Source of the DNA: Rusavskia elegans
Lineage: Eukaryota; Ascomycota; Lecanoromycetes; Teloschistales; Teloschistaceae
Length of the DNA stretch: 64,000 nt
Direction: 5' to 3'
Assembly: GCA_011316305.1 (NCBI GenBank)
Contig: SAUG01000007.1
Location: 1 to 64,000 of the forward strand
Part shown: piece by piece, positions 22,656-34,139 of the stretch
Numbering within the stretch: the first letter of the stretch is position 1
Layout of the letters: the number at the start of each line of letters is the position of its first letter
Notes under the pieces: generated by a model
What the model saw: the letters and a program-made list of their open reading frames with translations, nothing else
Database searches by the model: none
What the model was told of the DNA's origin: nothing
Program-made: the position numbers and the translations under genes

Positions 22656-24217
22656 TTACCTAGGATAATCTTTCAAATGGTAACTCTTCTTCTGCACAAA
22701 CTGCTCGAAGCCAAATTTACTCAACGATACTCCCTTGCCGGAGTTTTTCCACCCAGTCCATGCAAGATCCTATTCCGCGTCAGCTGCTGTCTTAGCCTAT
22801 GCCATGATTTGGCTGGCAGTCGAGGTAGCGAATGCTCATCCTGCCATTCGAAGGGATATCAAGACTTACTGGACTCGGATAATCGCAGCGATTGACAAAG
22901 ACAGTCCCAGCCTCGACTTCTTGAGCTAACCTCTCTCCAGCTGGTACGTCAGCTGTCCAGATACTAGCTGTCAAACCGAATTCACTGTCGTTCATTAACC
23001 GCACGGCCTCTTCATCGTCGCCAACCTTCATGACGGGAATCACTGGCCCGAATGTCTCGTCATTCATCACATCCATATCATGAGTTGCACCGAGCAGGAG
23101 CGTAGGTGCAACATAATTGCCACCGGGTTGGGGGTTCTTGAAGCTCTGGTTATCCGGCGTTGCGTTGGTTGCGCCTTTGTTGGTTGCATCCAGGATTTGG
23201 CTGTTGATGACTTCGGCAGCGCGCTTTGAAACCACTGGGCCGACGTTGGTGCTCTTATCCAGTGGATCACCTAGCTTGTAGCCCTTGAGAACTTCTTGAA
23301 TTGCCGCGACGAGTTGGTCGTGAATCTTCTCAGCAACATAGACTCTCTCAATGCTGCAGCAACTCTGTCCTGAGTTGAATATTGCTCCATCAACTATCTC
23401 TTCTGCCACCCATTTCACATCAACGTCAGCTCGTACGTAAGCCGGGTCCTTCCCACCCAATTCCAGGCCTACGGATGCAATTCGGTCGGCTGCGGCTCGC
23501 TGCACAGCCAACCCTCCCGCTACAGAGCCTGTAAAGCAGATGAGTCGTACCTGTGGGGATTTGACGACGTTTTCGATCTGCCCCATAGACCCACTGTGGA
23601 AGTATTGAATGACATTTGGCGGAAGCCCGGCCTTGGAGAATATGTCATGGATGTGCTCGACTATCGTAGGTGTTTGGGGCGATGGTTTTAGGATGACCGA
23701 ATTACCAGCGAGCAGGGCCGGTATCAGCGAGTTGACGAGTATAAGGTAGGGGTACTGGGCACGGAACATCAGCAGGCGCTTGGATATTAAGCATGAGCTG
23801 TGGGTGGCTCACGTTCCAGGCAAAGATGATAAGGACTGGTCCTATGGGGAGTTTCTGAATATACCTTTTGAAACCACCTTCGGGTTCACCTTCCGTATCC
23901 TTCAAGGCATCGTCACTGATCTTCAGCAGATATTTTCCTCTGATCACCGCCGTAGTGATTTCCTTGGCCCCGTAGGCGATGGGTCGCCCCATCTGTTCGG
24001 CCAACTCTTTCGCCAGAACATCTTGACGATCATTCAACAGCTCGAGAGCTTTCGCGACGATCTGTTGCCGCTGCTTCAAGGGACTTCGACGGTAGTCGAC
24101 GAAAGCTTGGGTAGCTGTGGCCGGTAGGAGGGCCACATCCGAATCCGCTAGGCCGTTGCGTGTGAGGATTGGTTCGTTTGTCGATGGTGAAATGGTGGTG
24201 ATGACTTCAGTGGACAT
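22656..24217 (-). CDS. Aldehyde dehydrogenase (NAD(P)+-dependent)
   Basis: Exons 24217-23813, 23754-22870 and 22769-22656 give 467 residues, in frame with a TAA at 22656. Landmarks: MSTEVITTISPSTNEPILTR at the start, PIGPVLIIFAWN spliced to YPYLILVNSLIPALLAGNSV, the nucleotide-binding FTGSVAGGLAVQ, the general base in LELGGKDPAYV (about Glu232), the catalytic FNSGQSCCSIERVYV (about Cys266), NDETFGPVIPVMKV, and the C-terminal exon DLAWTGWKNSGKG. These are family hallmarks of the ALDH superfamily; the aldehyde substrate cannot be told. The second intron (100 nt) carries a degenerate introner core. The gene is divergent from the MDR oxidoreductase gene (about 390 bp between starts), so co-regulation is possible but unproven. 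Confidence 0.92.
22770..22869 (-). repeat. Degenerate introner-like element, intron 2 of ALDH gene
   Basis: This 100-nt intron (GTAAGT donor, GCTGAC branch point, AATAG acceptor) contains GAGCATTCGCTACCTCGACT, recalling the internal GGGCATTCGAGACCTCGATT of the intact introner in egt1, and then GCCAGCCAAATC. The terminal TTTTCGGAG / CTCCGAAA blocks are lost. It is in the same sense as its host gene. Confidence 0.5.
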
Positions 24218-24606
24218 GGTTGGACGATGGTGGTCCTTTCCAGCTCACAGTCCCTGGGGAGTTGCTATCTGAAGATGATATTGCTGATGACGTCGGCGTA
24301 GGAACGAACCGAAGAACGCCCGTGTCTAAGCCTGAAAAAGAAGTTACCTCGGCCTGGATTCTACGTCATCGCCATCCCTTCTCCAATCCATTCCAATTCG
24401 AGGTCGAAGTAGACATGTCGTAAGCTTGGTAATTCAAGATTACTAATGGCTGCAATTGTCATCATGGAAGAATCAATCCTTCCCGAAGGTAATCCATATA
24501 TATTTCGGGATCAATTCATTGTTCGCCCAATTGGTGTACACAACAGGAACCATCTTGATACCCCGTCTCATACTCCGTTATTCAGATTGAGTACTTGGCA
24601 GCGACA

Positions 24607-25880
24607 ATGGCGCCTACCACCACCAAGCAATGGACCGTCGCCGGCAAGGATGGCTTTGACAGTCTCAAGCTTGACGAAAAAGCTCAGATCCCAAAACTAG
24701 GTGACCACGATGTCCTTGTCCATTTTCACTACGTCTCTCTCAACTACCGAGATCTCATTATACCTAAGGTCTTCTACACTCTACCTCCTTTGATCCCACC
24801 TCTCGTCTTACCTTTGAGAGTCTGACTTCTGTTCCAGGGCAAGTATCCTTTCCCAACCAAGGACAACGTCGTCCCGGGTTCCGACGGCGCAGGCACTGTC
24901 GAAGCCGTCGGTTCTTCTGTCAAATTATTCAAGCCCGGAGACAAGGTCTTAACCCTCTTCAACCAAGCCCATCAAGCTGGTCCCATCAGCGTCGCAATCG
25001 TCGGAACCGGCCTTGGAGGTGTCATGGACGGGGCACTACGCCAATATGGTTCCTTTGAAGAATCCGGTCTTGTTCACATGCCCACCACCCTCGACTTCAA
25101 AGAGGGTAGCACTTTACCCTGTGCAGCATTGACCGCATGGAATGGTCTGTATGGGCTGGAATCGAAGGCCCTGAAGCCTGGTGATACCGTTCTGACACAG
25201 GGAACGGGCGGTGTAAGCATTTTCGCTTTGCAGGTAAGCCGAGAAATCTCCCATTACCGCCCCATCAAGCAGCAACATGTGTATCAACGTTGAAATTACT
25301 CTAGTTCGCCAAAGCCGCCGGCGCCCGCGTCATCGCCACAACAAGCAGCGCCTCCAAAGCCGACGCCTTGCGTAAACTTGGCGCAGACACCGTCATCAAC
25401 TACAAAGACGACCCCAACTGGGGCGAAACCGCCAAGAAGGCCTCTCCGCACGGCCTCGGTGTCGATCACATCCTCGAAGTTGGCGGACCCAAGACCATGG
25501 CCCAGAGCCTCAAAGCGGTCAAACCGGAAGGCGTCATTAGTATTATCGGCTTCTTGGGCGGCATGAGTAAAGAGCAGCCGAGCTTCTTGGAGTGTTTGAA
25601 TAATCTCGTTACGGTCAGGGGCGTACTGGTGGGAAGTCGACTGCAGTTCGAAAATATGAATGAGGCGATTGATGCCAATGGGATCAAGCCGGTGGTGGAT
25701 GAGAAGGTGTTTTCGTTGGAGGAGCTGAAGGATGCGTATCAATATATGGTGAGTCTGCTCTGACAGCGTGTCACTGTGCAATGATTCTTGAGAGAGATTG
25801 TGCTGACAATTGGATAACAGTGGGATCAAAAGCATTTTGGCAAATTGACGGTCAAGATCGATGCCGCGCCTAAGCTATAG
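24607..25880 (+). CDS. MDR-superfamily oxidoreductase (zinc-type alcohol dehydrogenase-like)
   Basis: Exons 24607-24768, 24838-25233, 25305-25748 and 25821-25880 give 353 residues, all junctions in frame. The N-terminal GroES-like domain has HDVLVHFHYVSLNYRDLIIP and PGSDGAGTVEAVGSSVKLFK; the Rossmann domain has TVLTQGTGGVSIFALQFAKA, ARVIATTSSASKADALRKLG and VDHILEVGGPKTMAQSLKAV. The structural-zinc Cys lobe is absent and catalytic zinc ligands are not obvious, as in the quinone-oxidoreductase-like branch (fungal relatives of bacterial AdhP/YhdH-type NAD(P)H enzymes). The substrate is unknown. The ATG at 24607 is the first in this frame. The gene ends about 230 bp before the large CTC tract. 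Confidence 0.9.
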
Positions 25881-26113
25881 TAATTTCTCAGAATAGATCT
25901 GGTTCGGTTTCCAAAGTTCCTTGACTCATAACCAGATCCTCTCTTGATGCATGGCTGGATGTCATATGGCTGTTCACAGCAGCAACTCCGAACCAATACC
26001 TTTGTTCTCCACCGCAATTCTCGCCCAGTCTACTCCCTGCACACACACGTATTACAATATTCATCCTTTAGCCCATATCATCTGCAACCTGATAACTTGT
26101 CTCTCAACAATTG

Positions 26114-26843
26114 CTCCTCCTCCTCCTCCTCCTCCTCCTCCTCCTCCTCCTCCTCCTCCTCCTCCTCCTCCTCCTCCTCCTCCTCCTCCTCCTCCTCCTC
26201 CTCCTCCTCCTCCTCCTCCTCCTCCTCCTCCTCCTCCTCCTCCTCCTCCTCCTCCTCCTCCTCCTCCTCCTCCTCCTCCTCCTCCTCCTCCTCCTCCTCC
26301 TCCTCCTCCTCCTCCTCCTCCTCCTCCTCCTCCTCCTCCTCCTCCTCCTCCTCCTCCTCCTCCTCCTCCTCCTCCTCCTCCTCCTCCTCCTCCTCCTCCT
26401 CCTCCTCCTCCTCCTCCTCCTCCTCCTCCTCCTCCTCCTCCTCCTCCTCCTCCTCCTCCTCCTCCTCCTCCTCCTCCTCCTCCTCCTCCTCCTCCTCCTC
26501 CTCCTCCTCCTCCTCCTCCTCCTCCTCCTCCTCCTCCTCCTCCTCCTCCTCCTCCTCCTCCTCCTCCTCCTCCTCCTCCTCCTCCTCCTCCTCCTCCTCC
26601 TCCTCCTCCTCCTCCTCCTCCTCCTCCTCCTCCTCCTCCTCCTCCTCCTCCTCCTCCTCCTCCTCCTCCTCCTCCTCCTCCTCCTCCTCCTCCTCCTCCT
26701 CCTCCTCCTCCTCCTCCTCCTCCTCCTCCTCCTCCTCCTCCTCCTCCTCCTCCTCCTCCTCCTCCTCCTCCTCCTCCTCCTCCTCCTCCTCCTCCTCCTC
26801 CTCCTCCTCCTTCTTCTTCTTCTTCTTCTTCTTCTTCTTCTTT
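26114..26843. repeat. Giant (CTC)n trinucleotide tract with (TTC)n edge
   Basis: From 26114 to about 26810 the plus strand is an uninterrupted CTC/TCC triplet repeat (about 232 units), followed by about 11 TTC units to 26843. I see no interruption in the first block. All three frames are open on both strands, giving meaningless poly-Pro, poly-Ser, poly-Leu and poly-Gly frames. One strand is pure pyrimidine for about 730 nt, so the tract is capable of H-DNA (triplex) formation. It lies between the convergent ends of the MDR oxidoreductase and RPO41 genes, so it does not interrupt either. Exact unit number is uncertain in short-read assemblies. Confidence 0.97.
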
Positions 26844-27504
26844 CCGCCGCCCCCTCAAAACACGCCTATTCCATCTAACCGAGAAGTCATGGGAGGTAGG
26901 TAATTACCCCCAACACCATCGACACCTCGAGGTCGGAATTCAAGTCGATTGGAAAAACCCATACTATATCGAAGAAGTCGAAATAGATAGACCTAGGAAG
27001 GGAAGGACGGCATTTATGATGTAATTTTGTAGTGGGCATCTGATAACAGATATTGGACGATCAGGTTAGGTGGCAAACTGATAGCAGTACTGGTTCGCAT
27101 TATGGTCTTTTACAGTAAAAATACAACACACGTTTTTATTTCCAAAGGACAATTCCCAAGTAAATTGTTTGAGCTTTGTGGGCTGCTGTCGAATATACTT
27201 GGTAGAGGCTACCGTTGATATGGCTGCAACTCTTATGACCGTGCTATATACACATTGTACAACTCATTCTCTCCTCCGTGCGCACATCCATTGCCACAAG
27301 AGGCGGACTCGGCCCAGAATTTTCGGAGAAGAGAAAACGCCTCCGGTGCAATGCCGCTAATTGTCTACCAAATACAAAGTATGGGGGTGGATATATAGTT
27401 ATCTTAATCCCCAGAGGATGCACACAAAAGTAATCAGTGTCCCGGGTATATACATCAGCTGATTCCATATGTGTTCCACCACTTCTTAGAACATGACTGG
27501 AGAT

Positions 27505-30500
27505 CTAAGAGAAGAAGTATTGACTTTTTTCAATCCTCGAAACATCAAACTCGCCCTTTTCTGGCACGGGCGGGAAAATCAAGGGCCGCCATAGCCAGAC
27601 TTTTCTTCCCGGTGCGGCTCGCGCTGTTCGTTCCGTTTTCGACTGTTGTGAAGGAATAGGGGGTTGAGCTTCGTCTACCGTGGTTCTCTCTTCGATGGAG
27701 CTTTCATCTTCCACGCCCATACCGATGGTCTCGGTCGCATCCATACTTCCGATATTATCTTCGTCTCCAACGGAAATTTGCTCGTTGGCCTGAAGTTTAT
27801 TTACCCGTGCAGACGACGTACTTCCCAGAGCGACATCGTCAAGTTCATCTTCGACCGCAAGATCATCCTCGCCTGACGAGCTTTCGAAAATGGAGTTTGC
27901 TGTAACCATCGCTTGACCCTCTTCCCTTTCTTCCGGCTTTTCAGAAGCTAGGAGCTTCATTCGTCGCCGTTCCATCAGCAATTCTTGAATGTGGACCCCT
28001 TCCAGCTTCTTACCACGACGGTTGAGATTCGATTGGCCTTTTCGCCACTTCTTGATATTTTTACCAACACTGCTTTTATCTTTGACGGCGGTCATGTACA
28101 TGCAGCCCTTGTAGCGGATGGCGAATTCAGCTCCAAGACGTCCGATGATATCCTCGGAATGCATCTTAATGAAGGTATCGCGGAGGAGTCCGTTCATGGT
28201 ATCTACATCCGAAGCGTGTGTCCAAAAAGAGTCGTGTACCGCGGTAAAGGTGAGGCCTTTCTTCTCGCACTGCATAGCTGAGAGCAGCATGTGCGTGGCA
28301 TCGAGGGAGTGAATGAAATTGGGAGGGAAGGCCTGGAGCTGTTTACGCTTGTTGACCGGATCTGCGAGCGATGGGTTGTGGAGGGTGATTCTTTGAAGGC
28401 TGGTAGCGACGCTCTCCATCGTCTTTTGACGATACGGTTGCACGACGGGCATCTTCAGAGGTGAGGTCCAAATGACGCTCTGCTTGAAAGCAAGGAGCTT
28501 GTCTTTGCCGCCGGGCTCGGCCTTGCGTCTCAACGGTGTCTTTCGGAACTCATCCGGTTCGTCCAAGGTCCCTGCGATGGCTGCCTCGATATGCTCCATT
28601 TGTTCCGGAGTGATGGCAGTAGCAATCCTGCCTGCGCAGTCTCCAAGCCAATATTGTATATCGTGGGCGCCGTTGAACATGTTGGCCAGTGCCTTGAAAA
28701 TTTTCTTCGCAACATAAGCTCCTGCGGTTGAGTGATCGGGGAGATCGGGATAGATTTCCTTCAACTGTCTGATGACTTGTAATTTAGCTCCTGTGAAAGT
28801 GACTCCATATACGTTGGTCATGACAGTTTGTTTGACAACCTTTCTCGTGATTTTCCCATCCAAAAGTCGGGCGATTTCGTGACCCTGCATTGCTTCTTGT
28901 GCAATATCACCCTTGACTATCTCCGCCACACCGGTGTAGATATCTGATGGTCGGTCACCCGGTTCGAGATTAACTTGTCTGGCACCAATTGAGTCTCCTC
29001 CAAGAGCTGCATAATGCTGTAAGCCGTTGCAGGTTCCATCCTGATGGACGGCAAGCTTTGATACATAGCCTTGCGCATCTGGAGATTCGAGAGCGTTTCG
29101 GAGTTCTTTACAGGCGGCAAGACATTGCCATGGATCTTCGGCTTGAAGCCACCATCTTTTTCCCTTCAAGGGGTTACTGGCCGAATCGAAAATATCTCCA
29201 CGGTGGTCCTCAGCGAAGGCAAGACGTTCTTCGAAGCTCGCTTTGTCGTAGCCAAATACATTCGCAAGATGAATCTTGAGCCACGTCAGGCCATTCAAGC
29301 CCAGCGGCTTGCCGACGCCAAAGGTCAATAGACCACGGCACAAGTCGGCACCCATGTAGTTGAGAAAAGGTGACATTGGATACGCTCGGCCGCGAAAGTC
29401 AACGTTATGAGGGAAATAGAACGTCTCATTAAGATAGGCACGCGCTATTTCCAGCTGAAAGTTTTGATAGCACCGTTGGCTTTTGTATGCCATCTTCTCG
29501 TTTCCGATGCGTCTGACCTCATGGAGATACTTGGCGCGCGCACCTTTGTCGTCGACCACTGGTTCTGGGGGAAGTTCTAATTTAGGATTGTCGGGGGCGA
29601 TGGTGCCAATGGCCTCGCCGCTATTCCAGACTTCGAGCATGACCTCAAAGATCGGACCATTGATTTGCCACGGAGTTCTAGAAAGCACATCGAGTCCAGC
29701 AGAAACCTGATCCATATCGCCATTTTCGGTGGCTATCATGCAGTAGCGTCGGCTCTGTTCGTCACCTTGAGGGATGCGAACTATGGGTTCACTGCTCGTC
29801 AAGAAACCACCTTCTCGAAAGCCTGCCCAAGGTTTAGGTTCGACGACCATTGGAAGGTGTTTCTGAGACAATGAGGCTGCAATTGGCTCTGTTGTAAGCT
29901 TGTCGTACATCGAACTGTTCAGCGAGACCATGCCGACACGCCTACCCCATTGGTATAGAGATTGGTGTAGGAAAGCCGGCTGCATTTCTTCACGGGTGCT
30001 ACCATTCTCGGCGTGTTTGCGGAAGACTGGGACTTTTGCGTTATCTATCAGTTTGGAGAGCAAGACGGCACCGATACGCGCCTTCACCGGTTTGCTCCAC
30101 TGATAGTCTTGTAGAGCCTGCGCTGTTAACTTGGGGGAACCAGCCAATATACTGGCAACATCATGTCGTCGGTGACGCCGCGCCTTCAGTCGCTTGGTAA
30201 CCTCTTGTACACGTGGACCACGGACGAGGTCCCGCAAATAAGCCCGATCGAAGTGGACAGATTTCAGGAAACCTGCCATACTTTCGTCTTGTACTGCTTC
30301 TCCAATAGCCATCACAATCGAAGTGACTGTGTTTCCACGATCACCCGAGCGTGAGGTACTGAGGGATGTCATACAGGTAAGTATCGTGATAGCCGAAAGC
30401 TTCTTGGCATCCAGGTATTGCAGGAAGGGTCCGTAGTGGCACCGATCTTCGTCCACAGGCTTCTTCACAGCCTTCATTTCGGCCTCGTTCGCCAGCTTTA

Positions 30501-31841
30501 TTTCCTCCCTGACTGCAGGTATCATTGCCTGGTGCCATTGCCACATCAACGCTCCAACAGAAGTCTTTTGCAAGGTGCCATTGATCCCTAGACGTTTCAA
30601 ATCTTCGTGGTCTGAACGCCACCTTTCGATCGCAGACTCGTAAGTATCTTGTTCCATCCGCAATTGGCGTTCGAGATCATGCCTTTTAGCCTTTTCTTCA
30701 TCAGTACCTTCCAGAGTAGCTGAAGCGGACACCACAGAAGGATCAGAAAAGACCGACAGAGATTTCCTCAGGGCTTTCCAACCGGGAAGCTCCCGATCCA
30801 CGGGCCGCACTTCTGGTAAATCCAGATTCGCGATCTTTGTTGGCGCAGTGGAACTCGAACCTTCCAGGAGGGTCTCTGATGCGGCGACTTGTATGTTTGG
30901 TTTGAACGTAGCGTACTGGTGTGCATTTTAGTCTCTTGGAAAACGGACCGAACTGATAAGGAAGGACGTACGCTCGTCACGATGCCAACATCCTGTTCGT
31001 TCAGGACCATCAATAGAACGTTCATCAGCTCGTCCCGCATTCCTTGCTCCTCGGCAAGATGAAGGTAGCGCCTGACACTGCGACCGCTCCGAGTCCTGCT
31101 AATATCTTGTAGAACAGCCTGGATCATGAAGGCGTACGTTGTGGCATTGGGTGAGACACCTCGAGCACGCAGGTCGACTTCGAACCAAGCCTGCAGGTTG
31201 TTTAACAATCGCTGATCCCTGGTGCTAACAATTTTCCAGGCGGTTTCGCGTATATAATCGTTGTGTGCGGCCAGCAAGGCCGGGGAGTCAGATTTGTATA
31301 TGCCGTTCAATCGACGCATCAAGGCAGCGGCACGTTCGAAGCGACCGACATGGAGACAGGCCTTCATAGTCATGACAAGATCGCCTAGTTCGCCGGTGAT
31401 GGCATCGAATGACCTAAACCTGGGGGGTCTGGTGGTCAGGGAATCTTTGATGACCAGGGGTTGGTCGAGGTCGAAGGGTTGATGAGTGGCGGCCTTGTTG
31501 GTGGCCAACCAAGGCAGCTGGAAAGCATCCGGTACATGTTGACGGGGTGGATTCTCGAAAGGGATGTATTCGTCGGCAGAAGATACAAAGTCGAAGGCGG
31601 CTGCAGAGGCAAGCCGCCTGGCGTTGCTTTGTGAAGTAGGCTCGGAGCTCTTGAAATCCTGCAGTAGCGGTCTTTTGTGTGTGATAGGGTGTAATGGCGT
31701 CAAGGTTGAAGAGGGTCGGTGAGGAGGTTTCTGGGAGTATAAGGCAGGACATAGCCAGGGCAAATAGAAATCCGTTGGCGACGGTTGCAAGTGCTTCGAG
31801 GCATGTTGATTGAGCTTTCGTCTTGAAGCTCGGGCGAGCAT
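27505..31841 (-). CDS. RPO41: Mitochondrial DNA-directed RNA polymerase (T7-like)
   Basis: Two exons (31841-30972 and 30915-27505, 56-nt intron) give 1426 residues. The basic N-terminus (MLARASRRKLNQHASKHL) fits a mitochondrial presequence. An N-terminal PPR-like helical region follows (about residues 150-290), and then the single-subunit polymerase. Catalytic motifs are intact: motif A HQDGTCNGLQHY (about 912), motif B KQTVMTNVYGVTFTGA (about 985) and motif C AVHDSFWTHASD (about 1183), which supply the two metal-binding Asp residues, Lys and Tyr. After the fold there is a fungal-type acidic, poorly conserved tail ending KVWLWRPLIFPPVPEKGEFD, which is a conserved-looking closing block. The enzyme transcribes mtDNA and primes replication. 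The start is the first ATG of the long 5' exon. Confidence 0.95.
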
Positions 31842-32717
31842 GCTACGATGACGAGCGAGAGAAGGAGAAGATGTCGATGTAGCGAAGCACGTACCACATG
31901 CGCAAGGGTTATGAAGGCAGAAAGCTGCGCTCTACTGTAGTAATCGCCACTTTGAATTGGCCCTGTCGCAGCAAAATATCACGAAAGGAGTTGATGATCG
32001 TCAAAAAAATCATCAGTCCCTTTTGCGGCTAGCGTCCGGTCGTCTGAACACTGAGACCGAAACACCCGAGGGACCATCCCTCGAGCATTTTCATCCTGCA
32101 AATCTTGAGGTCCTCAACATACCCTGCAACGGCCTCACAGAACCACCCCGCCTGGAACGTGTTGGTGTGTTGAGCTGAGTGGGCGAAGACATAACAATGA
32201 TGACGTGGTATGCTATGGTCGAGGCTAATCGTCGCCAAGTGGACGAATTTAGGGTACGACAGGTCATATCATCCTGGACATTACCTTCAGAAACCATGCA
32301 CTACCTTGTCAGGAGGCAACATCTCGAACATCATACCATCAAGAAGCTCTCGTGCTGATCCTATAGGACTACCTCCCATCGTCACCGCCATTACTTGAAA
32401 ATATCCTGGCCTACTCCCAATCTCCATTCAACGGTCCCTTGTTTCATTGTGGTTATGGTAATCGTTCGAGCTGCCTAACAAAGTCTTTGTCCCGAGCACT
32501 GTCCGAACAATGAAATTACACTTGGCTTTACTATACATATTTCATTGATTTGGAACTTGCCCTGTTCCCTCGACTTACTACTAATATCCAAGAGGACAGC
32601 GCAGTGTTCTCCTCGACGTCGAAGAACTTCCGTCCGTCTCCGGAGCTGTAGCAAAACACAGAAACCAGTTTCATTCCAGAGCCTTCTCGGTTGGGACTAC
32701 TACGGTAGGAGTATATC

Positions 32718-33635
32718 ATGGCTCGTCTGTCCCACGATTCGCCGAGACCTAGCCAAAACCCGAGCTTCGATGATCTACTGAAAACCATCGATTATCTGAG
32801 GGCCAAGCGGCGAGCTCAGTTGCAACATCTACAGATTTCCTATCGAACGATCCAGGAACTTAGGCAACAGGCTCGGCGTGCCAACATGCTCAAGCAAGGT
32901 AAGTCGATACAGCAAATCAGTGAGATCCCAAGGTGTTTGTCAGATCTATTACATGAACACCAGCACTTGCCTGCCGTTGCAAATCGTGCCACGTGTGGTC
33001 AAACCCGAAGCTACGACAATCTGTTGGCTACCATTCAGTATCTTATGAACGACAGCAGATCGCTGTCGCAGCATCAGACTCTAGCTTTGAAGACCATTCA
33101 GGAATTCCTTGAACAAGTTCGATATGCCTACACATTTGGAACTGGAGTATCGAGATCTGTTCCGAAGCCATCAACGTGGATCGGTGGATCATGGCTTGCC
33201 CCTTCAGCAGATATCCTCGTGCCGGCGGAAACGTTGTGGCAAAATGGTAACGCCGAAGGTGCCCTAGCGTTGGTGGACTCCGTACTCGTCCGACATGACT
33301 TGACAGTCCAGGACGACGTCCACGCCAATTTGCTGGTATCGGCTATCAAAAGGGTATTGGGTGACCTTGGGCAGGCCAGCAAATGTGCTGAAGACGCGCT
33401 GGTCATAGCTCGTGAGGCTGATGACTATATGCTAGCCTCCAAAGCTCAGTTCCATCGAGGTCTCTGCTTTTTGAACCAGCATCAATACGCGCAGGCACAT
33501 TTCTGCTTTGCTTTGGCTTCGCATCTGGACGGATATCAGGAGCAGATCGAGGTGAACTCCCTCCTCGTGGAGGACATATGTCGCCAATTGCCTCTGGATC
33601 ATCCAGGCAGAAGGCTTGACTTGACTTCGCTTTAA
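32718..33635 (+). CDS. Hypothetical protein with internal helical duplication and TPR-like end
   Basis: A single open frame of 305 residues. Residues about 16-57 (SFDDLLKTIDYLRAKRRAQL...) and about 97-138 (SYDNLLATIQYLMNDSRSLS...) are a visible internal duplication of a helical unit with the pattern S-[FY]-D-x-LL-x-TI-x-YL and TIQE-x3-Q-x-R. The C-terminal half (about residues 165-290) looks like degenerate tetratricopeptide helices (ALALVDSVLVRHD, ASKCAEDALVIAREADDYML, AHFCFALASHLDGY). A perfect GTAAGT at 32899 is present, but the obvious acceptor at 32963 would break the frame, so I keep the open frame. No known family is recognised. The next gene downstream has a similar helical region, so the two may be distant paralogues. 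Confidence 0.55.
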   Translation: MARLSHDSPRPSQNPSFDDLLKTIDYLRAKRRAQLQHLQISYRTIQELRQQARRANMLKQGKSIQQISEIPRCLSDLLHEHQHLPAVANRATCGQTRSYDNLLATIQYLMNDSRSLSQHQTLALKTIQEFLEQVRYAYTFGTGVSRSVPKPSTWIGGSWLAPSADILVPAETLWQNGNAEGALALVDSVLVRHDLTVQDDVHANLLVSAIKRVLGDLGQASKCAEDALVIAREADDYMLASKAQFHRGLCFLNQHQYAQAHFCFALASHLDGYQEQIEVNSLLVEDICRQLPLDHPGRRLDLTSL

Positions 33636-34139
33636 TCTCGACGGGTTGTAATGAAAGCTAAGTGCTACCGAACTGTTGTTGGTTGTTTTCTAAAATCACT
33701 CACTGCCTCAAGCACTTGCTCCCTTAAATTTAATCCAAATCCTCTATGCGCCCAATGATGTTGTTAATTCCTGATTCAGATCCAAAAGGGCATGTTGTTT
33801 GTAAGTTGGATATGATGTTCTTTGTCTGCGTCAAATATGTTGTCCCTTTCCATTTCCGGCGACAGAATAACCTACTTAGTCATAACAAGTGAGCTTTGTT
33901 CGAGCGAACCCACGATATCGCAATTAATACACCTGCAATTGACACGTCGCAAGTATCGTGTTTGTATAGTCAAACAATCATGTACCTCAAATCGTCATCG
34001 TTCTCCCGATTCTTCCTGCATTTCGAATTGTCGATCTTCCCTCCAAGCCCCTATACGAGAACCTAAGCAGAACAACTCCGCTCGTGGATTGCGATTGTGC
34101 GTGCGACAGAATTAGCCAGAAGCACGCCGAGGTCTTGAA

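Noticed and set aside
25944..27024. Long open frames encoding poly-Ser, poly-Pro, poly-Leu and poly-Gly across the CTC tract
   Set aside because: They exist only because a pure triplet repeat has no stops in any frame; no conserved sequence flanks them.
32899..32963. Perfect GTAAGT with a CACCAG acceptor inside the 32718-33635 frame
   Set aside because: Removing 65 nt would break an otherwise open, duplicated coding sequence.
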